Shown here piece by piece: positions 25,683 through 34,686 of a stretch of 37,677 nucleotides of DNA (position 1 is its first letter; every line of letters starts with the position of its first letter). The position numbers were made by a program, and so were the translations under genes. The notes below the pieces were generated by a model, which was given only the letters and a program-made list of their open reading frames with translations, was not told where the DNA came from and made no database searches. Origin of the DNA: CAYMRB01 sp964392615 (GTDB lineage: Bacteria; Planctomycetota; UBA8108); assembly GCA_964392615.1 (NCBI GenBank), contig CAYMRB010000035.1, positions 1 to 37,677 of the forward strand, in the 5' to 3' direction.

Positions 25683-28600
25683 TGGAAGGCCGGGCTTCTC
25701 GCCATCGGCACGCTCGCTCTGGCCGCGCCGGTTCGCGCCAGCGAGTTCGACGTCATCATCAACGAGATTCACTACAACGTCCTTCGCGACGGCGGCGAGG
25801 CGCGCTTCGAGTTCGTCGAGCTCTACAACCGCGGCGCGGATGCCGTCGATCTGAGCGGCTGGTCCTTCTCGCAGGGACTCACGTTCACGTTTCCGGACGG
25901 GGAGAGCATCGCGCCGAAGGAGTACCTCGTCGTGAGCCCCGATCCCGACGCCGCCATCGCAGCGTACGGGCTCGAGCGCGCCGCCGGCCCGTTCCTCGGG
26001 CGGCTCGACAACGGCGGCGAGATCCTCGAGCTGGTCGCCGCCGACGGCACGGTCATCAATCGCGTGCACTACCGCGACGAGAGCCCGTGGCCGGGCCGGC
26101 CGGATGGTCGCGGCCCGAGCCTCGAGTTCACGGGCACCGACAACGCGAACGATCGCGCGCGGCGATGGAAGCCGAGCTTCGGACTCGACGGGACACCGGG
26201 CGCGAGCAACTCGCGCCGCATCGAGCCGATCGAGATGCCGCAGCCGCAGGTCGAGGTCCTCCTTCCAGAAGATGCCGTGTTCAAGACCTTCAAGGGCCGC
26301 GAGGCTCCATCGGATCCGCTCGATGCATGGACCGCCCTCGAGTTCGACGACGGCGGCTGGGAGGACGGCCGGAGCCCGTTCGGCTACGGCGAACCGCCGG
26401 GCTTCGAGTTCAACACGGAACTCGTGGACATGCTCGGCGGCTACACGACGTTCTTCCTCCGTGGCCGCTTCGCAGTCGACGAGGCCACGCACGCGAGCGT
26501 CGTCAACGGCGACTGGACCGCGCGTCTCTCCATCGCTTACGACGACGCATTCACGGCCTGGATCAACGGAGTGGAGATCGGACGGCTCAACGCCGGCAAT
26601 CCGGGCGCGCCGATCCCGCCGAACGGCCGCGCGGCGCGCCGCGATCAGGGGATCGCCCAACTCGACGTGCCCGTCGACGCGTTGCGCGTCGGAGAGAACG
26701 TCGTCGCGGTCGTCGGTCTCAACTACCGGGTCGACAACCCCGACTTCTTCATCTCGGCCGCTGTGTCCCTCACCGAGCGACTGACGCCAGAGACACCGAA
26801 CGGCTCCGGCCGCTATGTCGGCGGCATCATCAACGAAATCGCTCCCGGCGACGACGAAGGCGATACCGGATTCATCGAGCTCTACAACCCGACGGGCGAG
26901 CCGCTCGACCTCGGCGGCCATTTCCTGCTGTCGGGCCGTTTCGATCTCGCGTACGAGATTCCGGCCGGAACGACGCTCTCTCCCGACGACCGCCTGGCGT
27001 TCACCGGCTTGCAGATGGGAGCGACGGTGTCGGCGGAGGATGCGACCTACGTGCTGCTCGCGGTTGACGGCCGCACGATCATCGACGACCTCGAAGCCGC
27101 GCCGCGATCCGGACGCAGCTTCGGACGCTACCCCGACGGCGACGACGACGACTTCGTCCTCGACGCGCCCACGCTCGGGACCGCGAACGCCTACACCGAG
27201 ATCAAGCCGCTCGTCATCAACGAGATATCGTTCCATCCGCCGTACGTGCCGCCGAGCAACGAGTGCGTGCGTCAGTGCTCCGACGCCGATCAGTGGATCG
27301 AGATCCACAACCGTTCGGACGAGCCCGTCGCCCTCAGGGGTTGGCGGCTCGCGAGCGCCGTGCGTTACGCGTTCGAACCCGACGCGTCGATCGCTCCGGG
27401 CGGCTACCTCGTCGTCGCCGCGGACGCCGCCGCGTTCCGCGCCGCCCATCCGGAAGTCGAGGCGGTCGTCGGCGACTGGCAGGGGCGATTGAGTCACGCG
27501 AGCGAGACGATCGTGCTGCGCAACGCGCTCGGCAATCCGGTCGATCGCGTCGAGTACGGCGACGGACGCCCGGTCAACGACGAGGCGCCGGACGACGACG
27601 TCGACGACCGCACGTTCCGCGGCAGCGACTGGCCCCACGGACCTGACGGCGACGGTCCGACGCTCGAGCTCGCCAACCCCGCGCTCTCGAACCGCTCGGG
27701 TCTCGCGTGGCGCGCTTCCGCCGAACCGGGCGGCACTCCCGGCACCGCGAACTCGACGTTCGATGCGGCGGCGGCGCCGACTGTGCGCGGCATCGAGCAC
27801 TCGCCCGCCGTGCCGAGATCGACCGACGACGTGACGATCGTCTGTCGCATCTCGAGCGTCGCGCCGCTCGCTTCAGCCCTCGTGCGATGGGAAATCGACG
27901 GCGACGGCGATGCAGCGGAGGGGACGTCCGATCTCGTCGACGACGGCACGGGAGTCGATGCCGCGGCCGACGACGGACAGTACAGCGCGTCGATTCCGGC
28001 GCAGGCGGACGGTGCGATCGTGCGGTTCTCGATCGAGGTCATCGATGCCGCGGCTGCCCGGACGCGCGTGCCGCTCGAACCGGAGGTGCCTCCGTACGCC
28101 GAGTATCCGGGCACGTTTCTACTCTACGAGGTCGACGACTCGACGCCGCCCGCGACCGGCACCGCCGTCTTTCGCCTCGTCATGACGGAGCGCGACCGAC
28201 AGGAGCTCCGCAGTCGGCCTCGCGTGAGCAACGTGCTGCTGCCCGCGACGTTCATCGCCGACGAGCGCATCCGCTACGTCGCCGGACTACGCTACCGCGG
28301 CGAGTCCTCGCGCAACGACCGGAACCGGTCGTACAAGATACGCTTGCCGCCGGAGAAGGCCGTCGAAGGCGTCGACAACATCAACCTGAACGGCGGCAAC
28401 GGCGGGAGCTTCGGCCACCAGACGTTCACCGAGCTGCTCGCCGCCGATCTCTACCGACGGGCCGGCGCGCCGTATCCGGAGGAGTGGAACATCTCGCTGC
28501 ACTTCGCCGGCGAGGTCGCCGCGAACTTCGACCAGCGCTACATCTACAAGGAAGCGTACGACGACCGGTTCCTCCGCCGCACCTTCGGCGGCAGCGACCA

Positions 28601-30947
28601 TGGCAACCTCTACCGCGCGCGCAATCCAGACCGCGGTCGCCTGAGCGGCAATCTGAGCTACCGAGGCGACGATCCCGACGCGTATCGCGCCCTGTACGAG
28701 AAGGGCAGCAACGGGGAAGCCGATGATTTCAGCGACGTGATGGCGCTGTGCGCGCTCTTCGATTCGGGGCTCACTCCGGACGAGGAGTTCGACGCGCAGA
28801 TCGACGACGCGGTCGACGCGCGCCAGTGGGCAAACTTCTTCGCCGTGATGGCCTGCCTGACGAATCGCGACGGTGGCATCTGGAACAACAACGGCGAGGA
28901 CTACTTCCTCTATCGCGTGCCGGACGACAGCCCGCGCCCCGACGCCGGCAAGTGGCTCCTGTTGTGCTGGGACCTCGAGGAGTCGTTCGGCAGCGCGAAC
29001 GAGCAGCTGTTCCGCTCGACGGTTCGGTCCATCCGGCGGTTCTTCTCGATACCCCGTCACGCGAAGTTGTACTACGAGGAGCTCCTCGCGATTCGCGCCG
29101 GCATCTTCTCGCGTTACGAGATGCGCCAGCGCTACGCCCACGCCGACGTGATGTTCGCGCCGGCCGACGTGTACAACGTCGTCGATCCGGTCGACACGAA
29201 CGTGACGCAGCGCGTGGGCTTCTTCGATGCGATGATCCCACGCTCGATCGAGGGTGGCGCGACCGGAAGCGAAGACGAGCCCGCTGGCGGCTGTAGCGAG
29301 CGGCTGTACGCGCAGGGCGAACGCACGATGCTTCGAGGCATGTGCGACCCGACGACGACTGCTTCGATCGTCGTTGTCGGCCAAGCCGCGACGTTCGAGA
29401 TCGTCCACGACGACCAGGGGCCATGGGGTGCTCAGTGGTCGGCCGAGGTGACGCTCGAACCGGGCGACAACGCGATCACCGTCGCGGCGTTCAGCGAGCC
29501 GGACGGCGCCGGAGCGCTGGTCGAGAGCGTCGATCTCATGGTCCACCGACTGTCCGGAGGATTCACGCTGCCGCCGCTGCAAGTCGACACGAATACGGTG
29601 TGGTCGCTTGCGGAGAGCCCGTACCGTCTCGCCGGAACGGTCCGCGTCGCTGCGGGAGCGCGTCTCGAGATCGACGCCGGCGTCGTCGTCCTCGCCGAGG
29701 CGGACGCGTCGATCCTCGTCGAGGGCCAGCTCCTGGCGAACGGCGAGCCCGACGCGCCGATCGTCTTCCAGCCGTGGTCCTGCGCTGCGGCCTGGGGCGG
29801 CATCGGCATCTCGGGCACCGGAGTCGCCGAGGAGTCCCCGACGCATCGTCTGCGCTACTGCGAGATCCGCGGCGGCGAGCGCGCCAGCGGCCTCTCCGGC
29901 TGCGTCGCATCGGCGGACGCCAAGATCGTCGTCGAGGATTGCCTCTTCGCCGATATCGGCGCCAATGCGATCGACGGAAGCCGCGGCCGTGTCGAGGTCG
30001 CGCGGAGCGAGTTCCGCGACGTGTTCGAAGGCGTCCACACGACGTCGGCGACGACGATCATCACCGACTCGGTCTTCGCGGGCATGATCGGCAACAGCGA
30101 CGCGATCGATCTCGACGGAGGAGGCAGCGAGCGCAGCCGGATCCAGCGCTGCACAATCCTGTCGAGCTCGGACGACGGTGTCGACATCGGCGCGGTGTCG
30201 GTCGATATCCGCGACAACGTCTTCGTCGGCGTCGAGGACAAGGCGATCTCGATGGAGCGTCGCGGCAACCTCGGCCCGCCGACGGTGACCGGCAACCTGA
30301 TTTACCGCTGTGGCACAGGCATCGCGATCAAGAACGGACTCGAAGTCACCGAGGCGGCCCACAATACCGTCGCCAACTGCCAGGTGGGCGTCGCGCTCTT
30401 CGCGGTCGATCTCGCCCCGGACGGCGGCCACGCCGCGCTCGATTCATGCATCGTCTGGGGCAACGGCATCGACGTCGCGGCCGATGCGCGCTCCAGCATC
30501 CGCTTCGAGTACTCCGACATCTCCAGTGCGCTGTGGCCCGGCGCGGGCAATGTCTCGGCCGACCCGCGGTTCGTCGACGCGCTCGGAGGCGATTACGCGC
30601 TTCGAGCCGATTCGCCGTGCATCGGCACCGCGCGCGACGGCACGGACATGGGAGCGATCCCTTCCGGCGAGGACCCGATCGACGGCGAGTTCCTGCGCGG
30701 CGATGCGAACGAGAACGGCCGCGTCGACATCTCCGATGCGGTCGCGACCCTCGCGTTCCTGTTCCAGGGCGGCGACGGTCCGCAGAGCTGCCGGGACATC
30801 CTCGACGCGAACGACGACGGCGATCCGAACATCTCCGACGCGGTGTACACGCTGCGCTACCTGTTCTCGGGCGGCACCGTCATCCCGCCGCCCTACCCCG
30901 ACGCCGGTTTGGATCCGACGCCGGACGGGATGACGTGTGTGCGCTGA
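25647..30947 (+). CDS. Giant secreted protein: lamin-tail domains, CotH kinase-like domain, beta-helix, dockerin-like tail
   Basis: 1766 residues from ATG 25647; AGGAGA lies 8 bases upstream. A signal peptide occupies about 1-32 (AGLLAIGTLALAAPVRAS). In order: lamin-tail domain 1 (about 36-190; VIINEIHYN), a galactose-binding-like jelly roll (about 200-380), lamin-tail domains 2 and 3 (about 390-700; GIINEIAPG, LVINEISFHPP), an Ig-like linker, and a CotH domain (about 840-1115; NRSYKIRLP, NLNGGNGGSFGHQTF, YIYKEAYDDRF, LLLCWDLEESFG). A right-handed beta-helix follows (about 1315-1640; VARSEFRDVFEGVHTTSATT), then two dockerin-like motifs (RGDANENGRVDISDAVATLA; DANDDGDPNISDAVYTLRYL). CotH is an atypical secretory kinase in spore formers. 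The tail probably docks the protein to the cell surface. The gene looks intact. Confidence 0.95.
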   Translation: MSNRSRGSLASAWKAGLLAIGTLALAAPVRASEFDVIINEIHYNVLRDGGEARFEFVELYNRGADAVDLSGWSFSQGLTFTFPDGESIAPKEYLVVSPDPDAAIAAYGLERAAGPFLGRLDNGGEILELVAADGTVINRVHYRDESPWPGRPDGRGPSLEFTGTDNANDRARRWKPSFGLDGTPGASNSRRIEPIEMPQPQVEVLLPEDAVFKTFKGREAPSDPLDAWTALEFDDGGWEDGRSPFGYGEPPGFEFNTELVDMLGGYTTFFLRGRFAVDEATHASVVNGDWTARLSIAYDDAFTAWINGVEIGRLNAGNPGAPIPPNGRAARRDQGIAQLDVPVDALRVGENVVAVVGLNYRVDNPDFFISAAVSLTERLTPETPNGSGRYVGGIINEIAPGDDEGDTGFIELYNPTGEPLDLGGHFLLSGRFDLAYEIPAGTTLSPDDRLAFTGLQMGATVSAEDATYVLLAVDGRTIIDDLEAAPRSGRSFGRYPDGDDDDFVLDAPTLGTANAYTEIKPLVINEISFHPPYVPPSNECVRQCSDADQWIEIHNRSDEPVALRGWRLASAVRYAFEPDASIAPGGYLVVAADAAAFRAAHPEVEAVVGDWQGRLSHASETIVLRNALGNPVDRVEYGDGRPVNDEAPDDDVDDRTFRGSDWPHGPDGDGPTLELANPALSNRSGLAWRASAEPGGTPGTANSTFDAAAAPTVRGIEHSPAVPRSTDDVTIVCRISSVAPLASALVRWEIDGDGDAAEGTSDLVDDGTGVDAAADDGQYSASIPAQADGAIVRFSIEVIDAAAARTRVPLEPEVPPYAEYPGTFLLYEVDDSTPPATGTAVFRLVMTERDRQELRSRPRVSNVLLPATFIADERIRYVAGLRYRGESSRNDRNRSYKIRLPPEKAVEGVDNINLNGGNGGSFGHQTFTELLAADLYRRAGAPYPEEWNISLHFAGEVAANFDQRYIYKEAYDDRFLRRTFGGSDHGNLYRARNPDRGRLSGNLSYRGDDPDAYRALYEKGSNGEADDFSDVMALCALFDSGLTPDEEFDAQIDDAVDARQWANFFAVMACLTNRDGGIWNNNGEDYFLYRVPDDSPRPDAGKWLLLCWDLEESFGSANEQLFRSTVRSIRRFFSIPRHAKLYYEELLAIRAGIFSRYEMRQRYAHADVMFAPADVYNVVDPVDTNVTQRVGFFDAMIPRSIEGGATGSEDEPAGGCSERLYAQGERTMLRGMCDPTTTASIVVVGQAATFEIVHDDQGPWGAQWSAEVTLEPGDNAITVAAFSEPDGAGALVESVDLMVHRLSGGFTLPPLQVDTNTVWSLAESPYRLAGTVRVAAGARLEIDAGVVVLAEADASILVEGQLLANGEPDAPIVFQPWSCAAAWGGIGISGTGVAEESPTHRLRYCEIRGGERASGLSGCVASADAKIVVEDCLFADIGANAIDGSRGRVEVARSEFRDVFEGVHTTSATTIITDSVFAGMIGNSDAIDLDGGGSERSRIQRCTILSSSDDGVDIGAVSVDIRDNVFVGVEDKAISMERRGNLGPPTVTGNLIYRCGTGIAIKNGLEVTEAAHNTVANCQVGVALFAVDLAPDGGHAALDSCIVWGNGIDVAADARSSIRFEYSDISSALWPGAGNVSADPRFVDALGGDYALRADSPCIGTARDGTDMGAIPSGEDPIDGEFLRGDANENGRVDISDAVATLAFLFQGGDGPQSCRDILDANDDGDPNISDAVYTLRYLFSGGTVIPPPYPDAGLDPTPDGMTCVR

Positions 30948-30997
30948 TTCTGGCTCGACGTCGTGACGGTCGTTGGTGGGTCAAGCGGAGCAACCGT

Positions 30998-31005
30998 GAT
31001 AGAAT
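30998..31005 (+). promoter_or_regulatory. Extended -10 promoter element before the membrane protein gene
   Basis: TGATAGAAT is an extended -10 (TG-n-TAGAAT) about 30 bases before the ATG at 31035. No good -35 lies at the right distance, which is acceptable for extended -10 promoters. It separates this gene from the CotH gene ending at 30947. Confidence 0.4.
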
Positions 31006-31034
31006 GGCGTCAGTTCCGTAATGGGAGATTGACC

Positions 31035-31793
31035 ATGAATCGCCGCCTCTTCACGTTCCTCACCGCCGCATTGCTATGCTGTGCTCCGTTGGCTGCGCAG
31101 TTCATGCCAGGCATGCCGGACGCGGCGGGCGGCGCTCAGGCCAATGCCGGGGATCCGACACTCGCGGAACGTCTCGTGGAATTGGGCTGGTCGATGTTGC
31201 GCGTTCTCGGCGCCATCGCGAGCGGGGCGTTTCTCGCGTATCACCCGCGCAGCCGGTCGAGAGTCGCGGACCTCGCGGATATCGAGCTGCCGAAGATCTA
31301 CATCACGTACTCCATGGTCGGCGCTCTGTGCGCGTTGATCGTCCAGATCAACTACATGATGGGTTTCGCGATCTTCGGCGTCGGCGCTTTGATGCGCGTG
31401 CGGACGATCCTGTCTTCCGCGAAGGACACCGGACGACTCATTCTGGCCACGGTGATCGGTTTCTGCTGGGGAGTGGATCTCTTCGAGACCGCCGTCGCGG
31501 TCAGCCTTCTGGCCTGGATCCTCATCTGGATCCTCGACTCGAAGGTCGGCTTCCGCATGCTCGTCAAGGGACTCGACAAGAAGATGCTGCCGAACTGCGA
31601 GGCCGCATACCGCAAGGTCCTCGAGGCGTACGGCTGCCGCGTGTCCCAGGTGAAGAAGCACCTGAACAAGGGACAGCTCTCCGTCGTCTTCCTCGCGAAC
31701 CGCAAGGTCGATCGCGACACGCTCGAAGAGGCCTTCCAGGACGAAGTCGACGAGACGCTGCGGGGCACGATCGACTGGCCCGAGGAAGGATAG
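31035..31793 (+). CDS. Polytopic inner-membrane protein resembling MgtC/DUF4956-type proteins
   Basis: 252 residues from ATG 31035, with GGGAG 7 bases upstream. A signal-like hydrophobic start (LFTFLTAALLCCAPLAA) is followed by a short loop and about four membrane segments: MLRVLGAIASGAFLAY, YSMVGALCALIVQI, LILATVIGFCWGVDLF and AVSLLAWILIWILD. The block FGVGALMRVRTILSSAKDTG resembles the conserved R-x-R-T...D-T loop of DUF4956 and the analogous loop of MgtC/SapB proteins. The C-terminal 85 residues are a soluble ACT/ferredoxin-like domain (AAYRKVLEAYGCRVSQVKKH ... SVVFLANRKVDRDTLEEAFQ), also an MgtC-like arrangement. The role may concern ion homeostasis or polyphosphate/tubulin-like membrane systems, but is not established. 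It converges on the acyltransferase gene 12 bases downstream. Confidence 0.82.
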   Translation: MNRRLFTFLTAALLCCAPLAAQFMPGMPDAAGGAQANAGDPTLAERLVELGWSMLRVLGAIASGAFLAYHPRSRSRVADLADIELPKIYITYSMVGALCALIVQINYMMGFAIFGVGALMRVRTILSSAKDTGRLILATVIGFCWGVDLFETAVAVSLLAWILIWILDSKVGFRMLVKGLDKKMLPNCEAAYRKVLEAYGCRVSQVKKHLNKGQLSVVFLANRKVDRDTLEEAFQDEVDETLRGTIDWPEEG

Positions 31794-31805
31794 CTCGAGG
31801 GCCGG

Positions 31806-32582
31806 TCAGCTCGCCGTCGACGCCTGCTTGACGTCATCGGCACGCTCCTTCAGCGTGCGGATCGCGCCGAAGATCCGATCGGTAGCGCTGTCGAGATCCT
31901 CGCGGCTCGGCTTGCGTACCGTGTCGAAGACGATCGGCTCGCCCGCCCAGATCGTCGTGCGCGATGGGATGAACAGCGCGAGGAAGACGTTCTCGGTCTC
32001 GGGAGCGCCATCGATGTAGAGAGGCACGACGGGCGCGCCCGTGCGCAGTGCGAACAGCGCGGCGCCGCTCTTGCGGTCGTCGAGCGCCTCGTCCTCCGGT
32101 CGAATGCCTCCCTGCGGGAAGATGCCGAGCACGCCACCCCTCTTCAGGATGCGCAGCCCTTCGCGCAACGAGCCGAGGTCGCTGCCGTCGCGCCGCACCG
32201 GCACGCAGCCGAGACCGCGGAAGAGCCACTGCAAGCCGAAGATCGAGTAGTACTCCCGGGCCATCAACCAGTGGATCCAGCGCGGGCTGACCGCGGAGAT
32301 GAGCGTCGGGTCGGCCCCGCCTTGGTGGTTCGACACGACGATGCACGACCCCTCCCGCGGCAGAGGATCGCAGCGGCCCGCCTCCGGATCCGCCCCTCTC
32401 AGAGCGCGCACCCGGTGGATGATCGCGGAGGCGATGTTGTTGAGCGAGCGACACGTCGCGACGTGCCGGGTGTCCTCGGGCCCCCCGAGCAGGGGGGCGA
32501 TAACGATGAAGACCCCGACCACCAGGAACGGCGCGGCGACCACGATCGCGACGATAAGGAGCAGGATTTCGAGACCGGTCAT
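31806..32582 (-). CDS. 1-acyl-sn-glycerol-3-phosphate acyltransferase family protein (PlsC-like)
   Basis: 258 residues from ATG 32582, with AAGGG 8 bases upstream. The frame stays open 49 codons further upstream, but that part is basic and unlike the family. The N-terminus is a membrane helix (LEILLLIVAIVVAAPFLVVG). The catalytic motif is SNHQGGADP (H-X4-D), then the acceptor-binding block FRGLGCVPVRRDG and a FPQGGIRPED motif in place of the usual FPEGTRS. It transfers an acyl chain to lysophosphatidate or a related glycerolipid at the inner membrane. The replacement of EGT by QGG suggests a divergent subfamily. It is divergent from rsmD, which starts 136 bases away. Confidence 0.9.
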   Translation of the reverse strand: MTGLEILLLIVAIVVAAPFLVVGVFIVIAPLLGGPEDTRHVATCRSLNNIASAIIHRVRALRGADPEAGRCDPLPREGSCIVVSNHQGGADPTLISAVSPRWIHWLMAREYYSIFGLQWLFRGLGCVPVRRDGSDLGSLREGLRILKRGGVLGIFPQGGIRPEDEALDDRKSGAALFALRTGAPVVPLYIDGAPETENVFLALFIPSRTTIWAGEPIVFDTVRKPSREDLDSATDRIFGAIRTLKERADDVKQASTAS

Positions 32583-32718
32583 TCGGCAGCCCTTCGAGGA
32601 GAGGCGATGCGGACCGCGATCGCCCGGAGTCTTCGGAGGATTCTTGTGAATCGGCCGGCGTCGGTCAAGTGGTGAAGGGGTGGCCGGCGCTCGCCAGACG
32701 CGGTATCCTCCGCCTGCC

Positions 32719-33318
32719 ATGCGCATCATCGCGGGTTCTCACCGAGGACAGAAGCTGCTCGTGCCACGCGGACGCGACACTCGACCGGCGCTCGACCGCC
32801 TGCGCGAGACCGTGTTCAACGTGCTCGGCGAGCGCGTCGAGCGCGCCAGCGTGCTCGATCTCTTCGCCGGCGTCGGCGCGTTCGGGCTCGAGGCGCTCAG
32901 CCGCGGCGCGCGACGCGTGCACTTCGTCGAGACCTCGCGCGACACGCTGAGCGTCCTGCGTCGCAACATCGAGAGCCTCGGCTTCGACATGTTCGTGTCG
33001 ATCGACGTCGCCGACGCGTTCTCGTGCCCGGACCCGGACGGCTTCGACTCCCTCGGCGAGCCGGTCGTGCCGCCGGACGATCCGACGCGCGCGTTCGGCG
33101 TCGTCTTCGTCGATCCGCCCTTTCCGCTGCTCTACGAGGACGGCGGCCCCGAGCGCATCTGGCGGCGCGTCGACGAGCTGCTGCGACCGCCGCTCGCGAC
33201 CCCCGACTGTACGCTCGTCCTGCGCGTGCCGAGCCGCTTTCGAGGCGATCTCCCGTTCACGCCGGACGACACGCGCGTCTCGGGCAGCTCGACGGTCCAC
33301 CTGCTGACAGGCCGTTGA
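32719..33318 (+). CDS. rsmD: 16S rRNA (guanine(966)-N2)-methyltransferase RsmD
   Basis: 199 residues from ATG 32719 (MRIIAGSHRGQKLLVPRG, the standard RsmD start). Methylates G966 of 16S rRNA in the small subunit using SAM. Landmarks: TRPALDRLRETVFNVLGERV (RNA-binding N-terminal helix), the SAM loop VLDLFAGVGAFGLEALSRGA and the catalytic VFVDPPF (N-D/P-P-Y/F type). Length is as expected (about 190-200). An acidic insertion around residues 98-115 (SCPDPDGFDSLGEPVVPPDD) is longer than usual. The stop codon TGA is part of a copy of the 19-bp dispersed repeat. Confidence 0.94.
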   Translation: MRIIAGSHRGQKLLVPRGRDTRPALDRLRETVFNVLGERVERASVLDLFAGVGAFGLEALSRGARRVHFVETSRDTLSVLRRNIESLGFDMFVSIDVADAFSCPDPDGFDSLGEPVVPPDDPTRAFGVVFVDPPFPLLYEDGGPERIWRRVDELLRPPLATPDCTLVLRVPSRFRGDLPFTPDDTRVSGSSTVHLLTGR

Positions 33319-33326
33319 GAAAGGGC
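33308..33326 (+). repeat. 19-bp repeat copy overlapping the rsmD stop codon
   Basis: CAGGCCGTTGAGAAAGGGC differs from the reference copy at 3850 by a few bases. Its TTGA contains the rsmD stop codon, so the element forms the gene's very end. It separates rsmD from the convergent lipoprotein gene. Confidence 0.55.
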
Positions 33327-33357
33327 TGCTGAGCGCGCCGTGACTCGATCGCCGGGT

Positions 33358-34557
33358 CTACTCGTTGCGACCGTCGTCGACGGCGTAGAGCGGCGCCGCC
33401 GGGTCGATCGTCACCTCGAGAATCGCTCGTGCGACCTGCTGGCCGACGAGATCGTGGGCGATCAGATGCACCTCGTGCGTCCCGTCCCTCAGGTCGGCCG
33501 GAAACCGATACCGCGCCCAGAAGTTGACGAGCTCCTGCGACCCCGGCGACGACGACGTGTCTTCGTCGCGCGTCAGGAAGGTCAAGGTGTCGACGGTACG
33601 CCGACGCGGATCGAGCAGGCTCAGACTGCCGCTGAAGCTGCGCGTGTAGAGCGAGGCGTCCGCGTCGCTGTCGAACCGCTCCTCGAAGCCGGTGAGCTCG
33701 CCGTAGAGGTAGACGGTTTGGCCGGGACGGAAGGTCTTCGATCGAATCGGAACGTAGTCGCCGGGACCCGAGATCTCGCTGGCGATCGTCACGCTGAGAA
33801 GAGCGAACTCGCCCTCGCGTGGCGCGCGAGCGGCGTCGCTGCCCGCGACGGGCGCCTCCGTCGCCGGGCCGCGCGCGCGCAGCAGGGTGTCGACGTCCGC
33901 CGTGTCGAGGTCGCTGTCGTCCAGGCCGTCCGGCGCCCCCACCGTCCCGTCGTCGGCAGACGACGCGTGCGCCGCGCCGCGAGTCGGTCCGACGTCGACC
34001 GTCGCGACGACGGCGCGCTCCGCACGCGAACCGGTCGCCACCTCGTCGACGCCCGCTCGCGGGGCGGAAGTCGGCAGGAGCGCCGCGAGTCGCGACCGCA
34101 GCTCACACGAACGATCGTCGGACGACCGCAGGCGCGTGTCGAGCTCCGCCAGGAGATCGTCGACGGAATGCGCGTCAAGAGCGTGGCCGAGCTCCGTCGC
34201 GTCCTCGCGAAGGTCGAACGCGGCTGCCGTCGGGCGAGCGGCCGCCGTGCCGTCGTCCTCGACTTCCGCGCGGAGCAGCGTCTTCGGCGGCGCTGCCTCC
34301 AGCGCGTCGACGTCCGGCGTCGCCGGCGCCTCCGCCTGCGTACGCGGAGACTCCGTGCGCGACGGACCGCCGACGCTGATACGCGTCGCAGCCGACGCGG
34401 TCTCCGGCTCGTCTCGAGAGTTCGCGACAATCCCCGGCGCCGGTGCCGCGATGCGCGTGGCGGCGAGGCTCGGCCGCGCGTCCTCGGTTCCCGCGCAGGA
34501 CGCGAGCAGGGAGAACGCCAGAAGCGTGACAAGACAGCGGATCTGCGACATGGGCAT
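33358..34557 (-). CDS. Uncharacterised lipoprotein with disordered middle and C-terminal beta domain
   Basis: 399 residues (alternative ATG 34551). A lipoprotein signal ends in a good lipobox (LAFSLLASC, Cys near residue 21). Residues about 25-260 are Ala/Asp/Thr/Arg-rich with little predicted structure. The last roughly 140 residues form a folded beta-rich region: VYLYGELTGFEERFDSDADA, SFSGSLSLLDPRRRTVDTLT and GTHEVHLIAHDLVGQQVARA. That end looks like an Ig-like or C2-like domain that could bind another envelope component. I do not recognise a family. It probably sits on a membrane facing the periplasm. It lies downstream of rluD on the same strand with a 129-base gap containing a repeat copy, so it may have its own promoter. 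Confidence 0.8.
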   Translation of the reverse strand: MPMSQIRCLVTLLAFSLLASCAGTEDARPSLAATRIAAPAPGIVANSRDEPETASAATRISVGGPSRTESPRTQAEAPATPDVDALEAAPPKTLLRAEVEDDGTAAARPTAAAFDLREDATELGHALDAHSVDDLLAELDTRLRSSDDRSCELRSRLAALLPTSAPRAGVDEVATGSRAERAVVATVDVGPTRGAAHASSADDGTVGAPDGLDDSDLDTADVDTLLRARGPATEAPVAGSDAARAPREGEFALLSVTIASEISGPGDYVPIRSKTFRPGQTVYLYGELTGFEERFDSDADASLYTRSFSGSLSLLDPRRRTVDTLTFLTRDEDTSSSPGSQELVNFWARYRFPADLRDGTHEVHLIAHDLVGQQVARAILEVTIDPAAPLYAVDDGRNE

Positions 34558-34664
34558 GGCTCTGACCGATCGTTGGCCTTCTCGGGCCCGTCCGTCGGTG
34601 TTATCGGTCAGAATCGCGTCGCGGTTGAGCTTGTTTCTGCAGCTCCGTCCGCAAGCGGCCTTCG

Positions 34665-34683
34665 CAGTCCGTTGAAGAAGGGC
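34665..34683 (+). repeat. Intact copy of the 19-bp dispersed repeat
   Basis: CAGTCCGTTGAAGAAGGGC, identical to 3850-3868. It lies 3 bases beyond the rluD stop codon (34687-34689, minus strand), again at a gene's 3' edge. Confidence 0.65.
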
Positions 34684-34686
34684 TGT

